Positions 23,580 through 31,803 of a stretch of 36,092 nucleotides of DNA are shown one piece after another. The notes under the pieces are model-generated. The model was not told the DNA's origin. It saw only the letters and a list, made by a program, of their open reading frames with translations, and did no database searches. The translations under genes and the position numbers were made by a program. This DNA is from Chitinophagaceae bacterium (GTDB taxonomy: Bacteria > Bacteroidota > Bacteroidia > Chitinophagales > Chitinophagaceae), in NCBI GenBank assembly GCA_028288595.1, contig JAQBNK010000124.1, positions 1 to 36,092 of the forward strand, given 5' to 3'. How positions within the stretch are numbered: position 1 is the first letter of the stretch; every line of letters starts with the position of its first letter.

Positions 23580-25379
23580 TTACATCTTCATTAACGATGG
23601 ATACAAACGGATATACACCTGGAAGGCCATCGGATTTTTCCCATAGATAGCATTAAGTGATGATGGCGCATTATAAATACTCCACTGCCCGCCGCCGGCA
23701 ACACGTATTTTTCCCAAACTAAACAAGTCATAGTTATCACCTATAGTAAATGCATGAACGGGAAAAACAGTATGGCTGTTAAACAATGGTTCAAGCACCA
23801 ATTCTTCAGCAGATTTTTGTGTCCATTCATAACGTGTATAAAGCGCATTCCGGCGCTGGCGTAGTGCTGCTTCAAATAATAATGCATTTTCTCCTTCATC
23901 ACCCTCCTGTTTGTTCATACCCCATAATGCGGTTGCATCGATCCCGTGTTCGTTACCCAGATCAATACTATAGATCACTGAAGCGGTGGTCTTGTAAATA
24001 TTTTCAGCGTGATGTAATTCTTCCGGGCTTTTTACATAACCATGTGATACCTGCAATGTCCAATTTTTATTTGGGTTGAAGGATAACCTTCCGCTCCATG
24101 AATCGAACCGGGGCTTATCAAAATTATACCGGTTCTCATCCGGTTCCCTGCCGGTGAATGCAGATCCCTCTGCTTTAAACTTACCTAGTCGCACGCCAAT
24201 GGTCGCTACGCCAAAAGTGATATGCGTTGCATCAACCCAATGGTGAGATATGGGTGAGTTGGGATTATCCAGCGAAGAAGGACGATGCATAAAAGTAACC
24301 GGCCCCAGCGCAGGCTCACCGGGATAACCGATATAAATAAATGCATCTGTATTTTTCGAAAAAGCATAAGAATATCCGACCGCCAATTCAGAAAAAAGAT
24401 CATGCGGATGCTGACGATCAACCAATGATTTTCCCTGGTAACTTTCTCCTGTTTGAAAAAGTAAAGGATAACCTTTACCGCCTTCGATCACGGGATCGAG
24501 TGAGAACATAGAACTGAAATGAAATAACCCGTGCTGACCCAATTTTCTTTGTGCCATAAACATGAACCAGCTGGGCGCATCAAATCTTGAATCGCCTCTT
24601 GCGCCTTTATGGTTATAGTCCTGATCATTATAACGGAGCCATACACTGCCATGCAGCATATACATCCATTTTTTTGAGTGGATCATATGCCCGTACATCG
24701 GAGATTCGTCGGGCAGCCATCCCGTACCTGAACCATTCCTGTTCATTGGCAGGTTTAATGAATATGCATGGCTCATACTTCCCATATCATTCATATCCAT
24801 TCCGGTCATCTTCATATCATGACCGCCCTGCATATTCATGCTATCGTGCCCACCCTTATTATTCATGTTCATATGATCCATAGCCCCGCCATCCATATGC
24901 ATGGTATCATGATTAGCCGGCGCATTGCCCGAGTGCTGCATATTATGCATAGGCATCGTGTCTGAATTTGTTTTTTGTTTCGTCATATCCATCTGACCCA
25001 TATTTCCCCTGTCATGCATCGGCGTGGTAGCTGGCTTTGTCTTATTTCCTTTCATATCCATATCATGCATAGAATGATCCATTCCTGCAGGAGATTTTTT
25101 AGGGGCGATGAGCGTTTTTGTTTTGCTTTTTGCAGTTGTTTTTACCGGAGGTTTTTTCTTTGCAATTGTTTTCTTTGCCTTAGTTTTTTTCTCAACAGTT
25201 TTTTTTGCAACCCTTTTTTTAGCAGTTATTTTCTTTTTTGCCGCAGCGGTTTTTTTTGGAGGCGCTGTATGGTTCATGTGACTCATATCCATCCCTTTCA
25301 TCGGGTCCTTTTGCTGTGCAGTGACGGTGATAGTCAGTCCGGATAATACGAGAACAGTCAGCAACAAATGTTTTTTCAT
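23580..25379 (-). CDS. Outer-membrane protein with Lys-rich and Met/His-rich N-terminal segments, probably copper related
   Basis: 599 residues: signal peptide MKKHLLLTVLVLSGLTITVT; a first short Met/His patch (27-37); a histone-H1-like lysine tract (42-95, 23 Lys, KKTAAAKKKITAKKRVAKKT style); a Met/His-rich domain (100-204, 24 Met and 11 His, motifs such as MDHSMHDMDM); then a conserved region of about 380 residues rich in aromatic strands (WMYMLHGSVWLRYNDQDYNH, FDAPSWFMFMAQRKLGQHG, PVIEGGKGYPLLFQTGESYQ, RQHPHDLFSELAVGYSY). The Met/His segments resemble extracytoplasmic Cu(I)/Ag(I)-binding regions of the CopA/PcoA/CusB type, and the C-terminal part looks like an outer-membrane barrel. The preceding gene, 10 bp upstream, encodes a DUF3347 protein, a domain found in Cu efflux systems. 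The metal is inferred from composition and context. Confidence 0.72.
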   Translation of the reverse strand: MKKHLLLTVLVLSGLTITVTAQQKDPMKGMDMSHMNHTAPPKKTAAAKKKITAKKRVAKKTVEKKTKAKKTIAKKKPPVKTTAKSKTKTLIAPKKSPAGMDHSMHDMDMKGNKTKPATTPMHDRGNMGQMDMTKQKTNSDTMPMHNMQHSGNAPANHDTMHMDGGAMDHMNMNNKGGHDSMNMQGGHDMKMTGMDMNDMGSMSHAYSLNLPMNRNGSGTGWLPDESPMYGHMIHSKKWMYMLHGSVWLRYNDQDYNHKGARGDSRFDAPSWFMFMAQRKLGQHGLFHFSSMFSLDPVIEGGKGYPLLFQTGESYQGKSLVDRQHPHDLFSELAVGYSYAFSKNTDAFIYIGYPGEPALGPVTFMHRPSSLDNPNSPISHHWVDATHITFGVATIGVRLGKFKAEGSAFTGREPDENRYNFDKPRFDSWSGRLSFNPNKNWTLQVSHGYVKSPEELHHAENIYKTTASVIYSIDLGNEHGIDATALWGMNKQEGDEGENALLFEAALRQRRNALYTRYEWTQKSAEELVLEPLFNSHTVFPVHAFTIGDNYDLFSLGKIRVAGGGQWSIYNAPSSLNAIYGKNPMAFQVYIRLYPSLMKM

Positions 25380-25389
25380 AGCTCCTCTT

Positions 25390-25992
25390 TTAATGGGTTG
25401 AGTTTATCTTTTCCGATATATCATAACAACTATCATTTTCATTTTTTAAGTAAGGGTTTTTATGATCGATGGCCTGCGTTAACCAGCCAGCGCCGTTACC
25501 TCCCTGTGCTTTTGCGCAATCGATACGGTAAAGCGTATTTGCTGCCCCATAGGTTCGAGCAAGATTATAAATGCTTTCGCTTAAACTGGCAAAGTGCATA
25601 CGCTGGTGATCGAGTTCGCTCCTGCCAATGTGTTCAGCGTTTTCTATTGCATCCGGTGCTTCCTGCTGAAACACTTTTTTCTCCTCAGTATTTAAGCCTG
25701 CAGATTCAACATTGTGCAATGCTTTCTCCAGGTCACGGCCTTTTGACCTTGCTTCGCTTTCGTCACCATTTGCCAATGCGTCTTTTAATGCCAGGTAACT
25801 GGAGAAAACAGCGTTGAATGCAGTTCTAGTTGGGGCAGATAAATGACTCATCGTGGGAGTAATTTCAGGAATATTCTTTGATACCAGCTCCGTGTCTTTA
25901 TGTACAACAACCGGCGGCTTTTTTTCACTGCTGATTTTACAGGCAATAAGCGCTGCGCTTATCATACCGATCAAAACAAAAACCTTTTTCAC
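25390..25992 (-). CDS. DUF3347 lipoprotein
   Basis: About 200 residues from a GTG at 25992 (VKKVFVLIGMISAALIACKI; lipobox Cys18). The frame is open to 26169, but the earlier residues do not look like a secretion signal, so the GTG is preferred. The mature part is a helical DUF3347 domain: FSSYLALKDALANGDESEAR, QRMHFASLSESIYNLARTYG, LYRIDCAKAQGGNGAGWLTQ, HKNPYLKNENDSCYD. In copper-related relatives the cysteine motif is usually CPMA; here it reads CAKA, so metal binding at that point may be lost or changed. It precedes the Met/His-rich outer-membrane protein by 10 bp and is probably co-expressed with it. Confidence 0.8.
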   Translation of the reverse strand: MKKVFVLIGMISAALIACKISSEKKPPVVVHKDTELVSKNIPEITPTMSHLSAPTRTAFNAVFSSYLALKDALANGDESEARSKGRDLEKALHNVESAGLNTEEKKVFQQEAPDAIENAEHIGRSELDHQRMHFASLSESIYNLARTYGAANTLYRIDCAKAQGGNGAGWLTQAIDHKNPYLKNENDSCYDISEKINSTH

Positions 25993-26188
25993 TGTTATAT
26001 TTAATAGAGGGTAACAAATTGTATTCCAAGCGTACAAAAAGAAATCAGAGATGCAACTCTGCTGATGCATTTTCGCGGCGTAAGCTCCTCTAATGAGGCG
26101 TCTGTTTACCAGAAACTCCTGTTTATTGACGGAAGCCTGCATCATTGTGTTTATAGAGTATTCTTGCACAACATTCTAATTGTCATCA

Positions 26189-26920
26189 ATGAAAAATTCA
26201 ATTAAGGGCGCTGCAAGAACAGCCGGCCTGTTATATCTCGTTAATATTGTCTTTGGCTTCTTTGCGATAGGTTATGTTCCGGGTGTAATTATAGTAAGCG
26301 GAGATGCTGCAGCTACGGCGCACAATATGCTGGCCCATGAGCAACTCTACAGGATGGGCCTTGTGGCACACATCATCATACTGTTAACCAATATTCCGCT
26401 GGCGGTTATTTTCTACCAGGTTTTTAAAGTAGTAAGCTGGCGGGTCTCTTTGCTTGTAGTATTTTTTACGCTTACGGGCACCACGATCGAAACCGTTAAT
26501 TTACTGAACCAGTTTGCACCCCTGGTCCTTTTAAAGAGCAGCACCAACACGGCATTTACAGCAGAACAATTACAGGGGCTTTCCTACATGCTTCACCAGT
26601 TGCAAACAACCGGTGTTAACCTTGCTTTTTTATTTTTTGGCTGTTATGGTATTTCAATGGGCTACCTCATTTTCAGATCAGGTTTCTTTCCACGCACTAT
26701 AGGTGTTATGATGGCTATTGGCGGTGTATGTTATGCAGTAAATAGTTTTGCGAATTTCCTCGCACCTGCTTTTGCCGCAAATTTGTTTCCTTATATCCAG
26801 CTTCCATCCGGCCTGGCGGAACTTTGTTTTTGCCTGTGGCTGCTGATTGTAGGTTTAAACGTAAAAAAATGGCAAGAAAAGTCTAAACCTCAACATTCAG
26901 GCATAATCCCTTCACCATAA
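26189..26920 (+). CDS. DUF4386 integral membrane protein
   Basis: About 243 residues from the ATG at 26189 (MKNSIKGAARTAGLLYLVNI), with a TTG three codons upstream as a poorer choice. Six hydrophobic helices are visible (VNIVFGFFAIGYVPGVIIV, IIILLTNIPLAVIFYQVF, LLVVFFTLTGTTIETVNLL, LAFLFFGCYGISMGYLIFRS, TIGVMMAIGGVCYAVNSFA, LAELCFCLWLLIVGLNV). The opening ARTAGLLYLVNIVFG and the GCYGISMGYLIFRSGFFPRT signature are those of DUF4386 proteins, which have no known activity. It is divergent from the DUF3347 gene; no strong promoter could be picked out between them. Confidence 0.85.
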   Translation: MKNSIKGAARTAGLLYLVNIVFGFFAIGYVPGVIIVSGDAAATAHNMLAHEQLYRMGLVAHIIILLTNIPLAVIFYQVFKVVSWRVSLLVVFFTLTGTTIETVNLLNQFAPLVLLKSSTNTAFTAEQLQGLSYMLHQLQTTGVNLAFLFFGCYGISMGYLIFRSGFFPRTIGVMMAIGGVCYAVNSFANFLAPAFAANLFPYIQLPSGLAELCFCLWLLIVGLNVKKWQEKSKPQHSGIIPSP

Positions 26921-27091
26921 TTTATCGGGTTAATAGAGTTAAGGATAACGTGCTTTACGCAACATTTAATCCATAAGTAAAATACACCTGAAGATCAGCA
27001 GCCTTATCAGTCATTAGTCATTCCTCATTATTATCCTCGCAATCTTAGCAACAGATAAAATCCCTACTTTTATCTTCTCTAAATTTTTACT

Positions 27092-27742
27092 ATGCAGCCA
27101 GATCAGCAACCTCCCTGTCCGCATGAGGAAAATGCCTGTGACCATAAGCATGATGACCGCAGAACATTCCTCAAAAAATCTTCTTTTCTTGCCGCCGTTG
27201 CTTTAACCCCTGCTCCATTAATTAAAGCCGCTGAAAAGAAAGCCGATGAAAAGATCGCCGCTTATTTTGAAACGGTTCCTGTTAACCTGGAGATCAATGG
27301 AAAACAGCATAGTTTAAAAGTGGAGCCGCGTACAACACTGCTGGATCTCTTAAGAGAACAATTGGATCTTACCGGTACAAAAAAAGGATGCGACTGGGGA
27401 CAGTGCGGCGCCTGCACTGTTCATGTGAATGGTAAAAGAGTACTCTCCTGTTTAAGCCTGGCAGTAATGCAGGATGGCAAAAAAATAACCACTATAGAAG
27501 GCCTCGCCAGCGGCGAACAGTTACACCCCATGCAGGAAGCATTCATTAAATACGATGGTTTCCAGTGCGGTTATTGTACGCCCGGTCAGATCATGTCTGC
27601 CGTTGCCTGTGTACGCGAAGGTCATGCGCACTCGGAGGACCAGATACGTGAATACATGAGCGGGAACATTTGCCGCTGCGGTGCTTACCGCAATATTGTT
27701 GACGCGATATCAGAAGTAAATAAAGGAGGACAGAATATATGA
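27092..27742 (+). CDS. Molybdenum hydroxylase, [2Fe-2S] subunit (PaoA/YagT-like, Tat-exported)
   Basis: 216 residues. The leader RRTFLKKSSFLAAVALTP with its twin arginines (23-24) is a Tat signal, so the complex is probably periplasmic. Two iron-sulfur clusters are visible: the plant-type cluster with Cys100, 105, 108 and 120 (KKGCDWGQCGACTVHVNG) and the helical-domain cluster with Cys159, 162, 194 and 196 (FQCGYCTPGQIMSA, GNICRCGAYRNI). In the xanthine oxidase family this subunit passes electrons from the molybdenum centre to the FAD. Its stop overlaps the start of the FAD subunit gene (ATGA at 27739-27742). The substrate, likely an aldehyde or N-heterocycle, is not determined by this subunit. 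Confidence 0.93.
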   Translation: MQPDQQPPCPHEENACDHKHDDRRTFLKKSSFLAAVALTPAPLIKAAEKKADEKIAAYFETVPVNLEINGKQHSLKVEPRTTLLDLLREQLDLTGTKKGCDWGQCGACTVHVNGKRVLSCLSLAVMQDGKKITTIEGLASGEQLHPMQEAFIKYDGFQCGYCTPGQIMSAVACVREGHAHSEDQIREYMSGNICRCGAYRNIVDAISEVNKGGQNI

Positions 27743-28719
27743 TCACATTCGATTACATAAAACCCTCTGCTAACAAAGCCGCGATCGATGCCATCATGAA
27801 AAATCAAAACGCCATGTTCATTGCAGGCGGCACCAATTTAGTTGACCTCATGAAACGCGGCATCACCACGCCGGAAAAACTGGTTGACATAAATAATCTT
27901 CCGCTGAAAGGAGTAAATAAGTCCAACAATATATTAAGCATCGGCGCACTTACACTTAATAGTGAAGTAGCGGAGCATGAAACAGTAGTGAAACAATTTC
28001 CATTATTATCAATGGCATTGAAGGCAGGCGCTTCACCACAGATCCGCAACATGGCCACGGTAGGTGGTAACATGATGCAGCGAACCCGTTGCCCTTATTT
28101 TTATGATACATCCATGCCCTGCAATAAAAGAGCACCGGGCACGGGTTGCGGTGCATTACATGGATACAACCGTATGCATGCGATCTTTGGAATGAGTGAA
28201 CAATGCATCGCGGTTCACCCGAGTGATATGTGTGTTGCGCTTGTTGCACTCGATGCAGTTGTAACAGTAAGCGGACCAAAAGGAGAAAGAAAAATTCCAT
28301 TCGCTTCTTTTCATCGTTTACCCGGCGATCATCCCGAAAAAGATAATACACTGGAAAAAGGTGAACTCATCACATCGGTTGAGATCAAAGAAAATAATTT
28401 CAGCAAACATGCTTATTATTTAAAAGTGCGTGACCGTGCATCTTATGCTTTTGCACTGGTATCGGTAGCAGCCGCTTTGGATATCCAGAACAATATAATT
28501 CACGATGCAAGACTAGCCATGGGCGGTGTGGCACATAAACCCTGGAGATTAAAAGCAGCGGAAAATATACTGAAAGGAAAGCCTGCTACAGAAGCGAGTT
28601 TCCGGCTGGCAGCGCAAATGGCCATGCAGGGAGCGAAAGCATTTGAATACAATGCTTTCAAATTAAAACTGGCGCCTAACTCAATTATTGAGGCTTTAAC
28701 ACTAGCATCCAAAGCTTAA
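27739..28719 (+). CDS. Molybdenum hydroxylase, FAD-binding subunit (PaoB/YagS-like)
   Basis: 326 residues with the FAD-binding fold: FIAGGTNLVDLMKRGI near residue 28-43, PQIRNMATVGGNMMQRTRCP, then the C-terminal CO-dehydrogenase-flavoprotein domain ending FKLKLAPNSIIEALTLAS. Unlike plain xanthine dehydrogenase flavoproteins it has the cysteine-rich insert RCPYFYDTSMPCNKRAPGTG, continuing with a CGALHGYNRMHAIFG and QCIAVHPSD stretch. Four Cys there match the extra [4Fe-4S] site reported for the PaoB/YagS subgroup. It lies between the other two subunits, overlapping the first and two bases before the third, so the three are surely one operon. Confidence 0.93.
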   Translation: MITFDYIKPSANKAAIDAIMKNQNAMFIAGGTNLVDLMKRGITTPEKLVDINNLPLKGVNKSNNILSIGALTLNSEVAEHETVVKQFPLLSMALKAGASPQIRNMATVGGNMMQRTRCPYFYDTSMPCNKRAPGTGCGALHGYNRMHAIFGMSEQCIAVHPSDMCVALVALDAVVTVSGPKGERKIPFASFHRLPGDHPEKDNTLEKGELITSVEIKENNFSKHAYYLKVRDRASYAFALVSVAAALDIQNNIIHDARLAMGGVAHKPWRLKAAENILKGKPATEASFRLAAQMAMQGAKAFEYNAFKLKLAPNSIIEALTLASKA

Positions 28720-28721
28720 TT

Positions 28722-30947
28722 ATGGAAAACGAATTCTTTTTTAATTATGATACGATGCCCGATCCAATGGATCGTGTAGACGGAAAAATGAAAGTAACCG
28801 GCGCCGCGAAATATGCGTCTGAGCATCCTGTTGAAGATGTGCATTATGGCGTACTCGTAGGAAGTACGATTGCAAGGGGTGTGATAAAAAACATCGATAC
28901 CAAAGCCGCTGAAAGAGCGCCTGGTGTTATTGGTGTGCTCACTTATTTAAACTCACCGAAAGTTCCGGGGTATGATGCAGGCGGTAACCCTGTTAAGGGC
29001 CGTACCACGGGACAACCGTTAAGGGTTTTTTATGATGAAGTAATTTATTTTAATGGTCAGCCCATCGCGTTAGTTGTTGCCGATACATTTGAAAGAGCAG
29101 TGCATGCAGCTTCGCTGGTAAGAACACAGTATGATGCAGAGAAACATTCGACAGATATTAATGCGAATCTTGATAAAGCAGTTTATCCCCGTGGCCGCTC
29201 CAATGATTATACAAGAGGAAATGCAGATGCGTATAAAACAGCGCCGGTAAAAATAGAAGCAGAATATATTGTGCCGGTTGAAGTTCATCTGCCTATGGAA
29301 CTGCACTCCATCATTGCAAAATGGGATGCAGAAGATAAGGTAACTGTGTATGATAAAACACAGGGTGTAAAAAGCACGCAACGGAGTATTATGCAGGCTT
29401 TTAAATTACCGGAACAGAATGTACAGGTGTATGCGCCTTTTGTTGGTGGTGGCTTCGGAAGTGCACTGCGTACATGGCCGCATGAAATTGCCGCGTTACT
29501 TGGTGCTAAGAAAACCGGCAAGCCCGTTAAATTAGTTTTAGGTCGTGACCAGATGTTTACGATGGTTGGATATCGCCCCTACACCATTCAGAAATTTGGT
29601 ATCGGTGCGACAGCCGACGGAAAAATTATCGGGATGAGTCACGAAGCTATTTCACAAACATCCACTTACGAAGAATTTACAGAAGGCACTGTGAACATGA
29701 CAAGATTTTTGTATGATGTCCCCAATGTTTTTACCCGCTATAAAATTATTCCGCTGGATGTTAGCACACCGACATGGATGCGTGGGCCCGGCGAAGCAAC
29801 GGGTTCATTCGCTTTAGAATCCGCAATCGATGAATTGGCGTATGCATTAAATATGGATCCGCTGGAACTAAGATTAAAAAATTATGCAGAAACGGACCCT
29901 GAAAAAAACCGGCCATTCTCCAGTAAATTTCTGAAAGATGCTTACCAGTTAGGTGCAGATAAAATCGGCTGGTACAAACGAAACCGGCAGCCCCGATCCA
30001 TGCAGGAAAATGGATGGCTCGCAGGATACGGCATGAGCACAGGTACCTTTAGTGCATCAAGAGGTAATGCATCTGCAAGCGCAAGATTAAGTGCCGATGG
30101 AAAGCTGGTAATACAAAGCGCAGTGGCCGATAGTGGCCCGGGCACTGCAACAGTAATGACTCAAATTGCTTCTGAAACCGTAGGTTGGCCAGCCAATAAA
30201 ATAACTTTTGAACTGGGTGATTCTTCTTTACCTCCGGGGCCAACACAGGGAGGTTCTACCACTACTTCAACAGAAGGATCGGCGGTGCATGCCGTATCCG
30301 TAGCATTACAAAAAAAATTAGGTGAGCTGGCTATAAAAGCATCACCCGGTTTTAGTAATGCAAAAACAGAAGACCTTGTTTTCGACAATGGCAAAGTGAT
30401 CTTATCAACAAATAAAACGACCACAGTTTCTTTTACTGATATTCTAAAACATAATAGTTTAAACCAGGTTGAAGTAACATCAGATTCTAAAAGTTTAAAC
30501 GATCAGAAATATTCGATGTACTCTTTCTCTGTGCATTTTGTAAAAGTGCTGGTGAATCCGCTAACCGGTGTGGTTAAAGTAAACCGTGCTGTTTCGGTTG
30601 CTGATGCAGGACGGATCGTGAATGAAAAAACAGCGGCGAGCCAGATCATTGGCGGTGTTACCGGCGGAATCGGTATGGCGCTGATGGAAGAAGGAATTCT
30701 TGATAACCGCTACGGCCGGTGGATCAATAATAATTTTGCTGATTATCATGTGCCTGTTAGCGCCGATGTGCCAGACATCGATTCCTTGTTTGTAAATAAA
30801 CCAGACCCGATCATCAATCCCATGGGTGCAAAAGGTATGGGTGAAATCGCATTGATAGGATTTGCAGCGGCTGTTACAAATGCCGTATACCATGCAACAG
30901 GAAAACGCATCAGGTCTCTTCCTGTAACGCTCGATAAATTAATATAA
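28722..30947 (+). CDS. Molybdenum hydroxylase, molybdopterin-binding catalytic subunit (PaoC/YagR-like)
   Basis: 741 residues. The start MPDPMDRVDGKMKVTGAAKY is the usual opening of the family. Landmarks in order are GQPIALVVADTFERAVHAAS, the glycine-rich VGGGFGSALRTWPHEIAALL, GRDQMFTMVGYRP, MRGPGEATGSFALESAIDEL, and near the end INPMGAKGMGEIALIGFAAA, which carries the catalytic glutamate of molybdenum hydroxylases (KGMGE). It binds the molybdopterin cofactor and hydroxylates an aldehyde or heterocycle. No Tat signal is present, so it should be co-exported with the Fe-S subunit. No XdhC/PaoD-type maturation factor is encoded within the window. Confidence 0.94.
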   Translation: MENEFFFNYDTMPDPMDRVDGKMKVTGAAKYASEHPVEDVHYGVLVGSTIARGVIKNIDTKAAERAPGVIGVLTYLNSPKVPGYDAGGNPVKGRTTGQPLRVFYDEVIYFNGQPIALVVADTFERAVHAASLVRTQYDAEKHSTDINANLDKAVYPRGRSNDYTRGNADAYKTAPVKIEAEYIVPVEVHLPMELHSIIAKWDAEDKVTVYDKTQGVKSTQRSIMQAFKLPEQNVQVYAPFVGGGFGSALRTWPHEIAALLGAKKTGKPVKLVLGRDQMFTMVGYRPYTIQKFGIGATADGKIIGMSHEAISQTSTYEEFTEGTVNMTRFLYDVPNVFTRYKIIPLDVSTPTWMRGPGEATGSFALESAIDELAYALNMDPLELRLKNYAETDPEKNRPFSSKFLKDAYQLGADKIGWYKRNRQPRSMQENGWLAGYGMSTGTFSASRGNASASARLSADGKLVIQSAVADSGPGTATVMTQIASETVGWPANKITFELGDSSLPPGPTQGGSTTTSTEGSAVHAVSVALQKKLGELAIKASPGFSNAKTEDLVFDNGKVILSTNKTTTVSFTDILKHNSLNQVEVTSDSKSLNDQKYSMYSFSVHFVKVLVNPLTGVVKVNRAVSVADAGRIVNEKTAASQIIGGVTGGIGMALMEEGILDNRYGRWINNNFADYHVPVSADVPDIDSLFVNKPDPIINPMGAKGMGEIALIGFAAAVTNAVYHATGKRIRSLPVTLDKLI

Positions 30948-31005
30948 AACCACCAGGCACACAACCGTTTTCATCTTAGAGAAATATTAACAGTATGTGG
31001 ATTCA

Positions 31006-31040
31006 TTGTTGAGGCCACATTAAGGATTTTTCTATTTTCG
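31006..31040 (+). promoter_or_regulatory. Possible Bacteroidota-type promoter
   Basis: TTGTTG (31006-31011) followed after 21 bases by TATTTTCG (31033-31040), one mismatch from TAnnTTTG. The ATG of the small gene is at 31075, giving a leader of about 30 bases. Element spacing is right for the phylum, so this is a reasonable but unproven call. Confidence 0.4.
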
Positions 31041-31074
31041 TACTGCTGCAGACCAAAGACAGAAAGACACGAAG

Positions 31075-31317
31075 ATGAGAACACAAGTTTTGGCAGCTAT
31101 ATATGCAATAGTGAAGGAGAACCCGAATGCTCCGTTGCATGCGAAGAATATTTCCAGTGCAACAGGTTGTGATGCAGACCAGGTATTCAAACTTTTCGAT
31201 TCTTTTTTAGAAGAAGATATTATTGAGAAGAAATACAGCTCAATGCAGATATACCGGATAACTTTAAAGGGAATGCTGGAAGCAGGTGATGCTTATAAAG
31301 AATACTGGCAGCATTAA
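31075..31317 (+). CDS. Small winged-helix-like hypothetical protein
   Basis: 80 residues, MRTQVLAAIYAIVKENPNAP then LHAKNISSATGCDADQVFKL and LEEDIIEKKYSSMQIYRITL. The pattern of three helices followed by a beta hairpin (EKKYSSMQIYRITLKG) is that of a winged helix-turn-helix domain, suggesting a small DNA-binding protein or dissociated regulator. No family is recognised with certainty. It is preceded by a plausible promoter and is separated from the molybdenum hydroxylase operon by 127 bp, so it is likely independent. Its targets are unknown. Confidence 0.6.
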   Translation: MRTQVLAAIYAIVKENPNAPLHAKNISSATGCDADQVFKLFDSFLEEDIIEKKYSSMQIYRITLKGMLEAGDAYKEYWQH

Positions 31318-31330
31318 GTAAACCGTAGTT

Positions 31331-31579
31331 TTATTTAGTTCTTACGGGATTCAGATCATATACATTGAACGACTGGCAATCATCTGACAATTCAAAAATA
31401 TCAGTAGGGTTTTTCACCAGCTTTACTACAGTAATTGGTGGCAATTGTTCCAGTTCACTTCCATCTAATATTTTGCTGTTGAATTTTGCAAATTCTTCAT
31501 TGCTGATAGCATAATACTCTCCCGTTTCGAAGTGCTGCCGAATGATATGCGTGGAAGAAATATTATTGAAAGGATCCAT
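31331..31579 (-). CDS. Hypothetical protein
   Basis: About 82 residues from the ATG at 31579 (MDPFNNISSTHIIRQHFETG). A TTG at 31615 with a weak AAGG upstream would add twelve residues. The product is acidic and soluble, with EYYAISNEEFAKFNSKIL and a strand-like PPITVVKLVKNPTDIFEL segment and no membrane segment. No known domain is recognised. It is convergent with the winged-helix gene (13 bp between stops). The upstream region to 31733 holds no other gene. Confidence 0.5.
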   Translation of the reverse strand: MDPFNNISSTHIIRQHFETGEYYAISNEEFAKFNSKILDGSELEQLPPITVVKLVKNPTDIFELSDDCQSFNVYDLNPVRTK

Positions 31580-31732
31580 AACGGGAGGGGTTTCCACAAA
31601 ATTACGCTTAAACAATTGCCTTACATAATTCCCTGTTTATCTTAACCGGTCTTTCATTGAAGTTTAATGGTTTTACTGTTAACTGATGATAAGAAAAGCA
31701 TGTAATCATTGCTCAGCCTGGTTCTTCTGGTG

Positions 31733-31770
31733 ATAAAAAAAACGCCCCCTTAGAAGGAGGCGTTTTTTAT
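31733..31770. terminator. Bidirectional intrinsic terminator
   Basis: A stem AACGCCCCCTT / AAGGAGGCGTT with one mismatch around a 3-base loop, flanked by A tracts on the left (31735-31742) and T tracts on the right (31762-31768). It lies 34 bases beyond the stop of the baeRF-like gene (31804), which reads minus, and would end its transcript. Confidence 0.8.
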
Positions 31771-31803
31771 CAGTATTATAATTTCATAGGCATACCAGGC
31801 TTG

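Noticed and set aside
24587-25346. Plus-strand His/Ser/Tyr-rich frames opposite the Met/His-rich gene
   Set aside because: They are the reverse complement of ATG/CAT-rich codons for Met and His; the composition arises from the real gene.
25993-26169. 59-codon N-terminal extension of the DUF3347 frame
   Set aside because: The extension lacks a secretion signal; the GTG at 25992 gives a proper lipoprotein signal, so the region is better read as a divergent promoter area.
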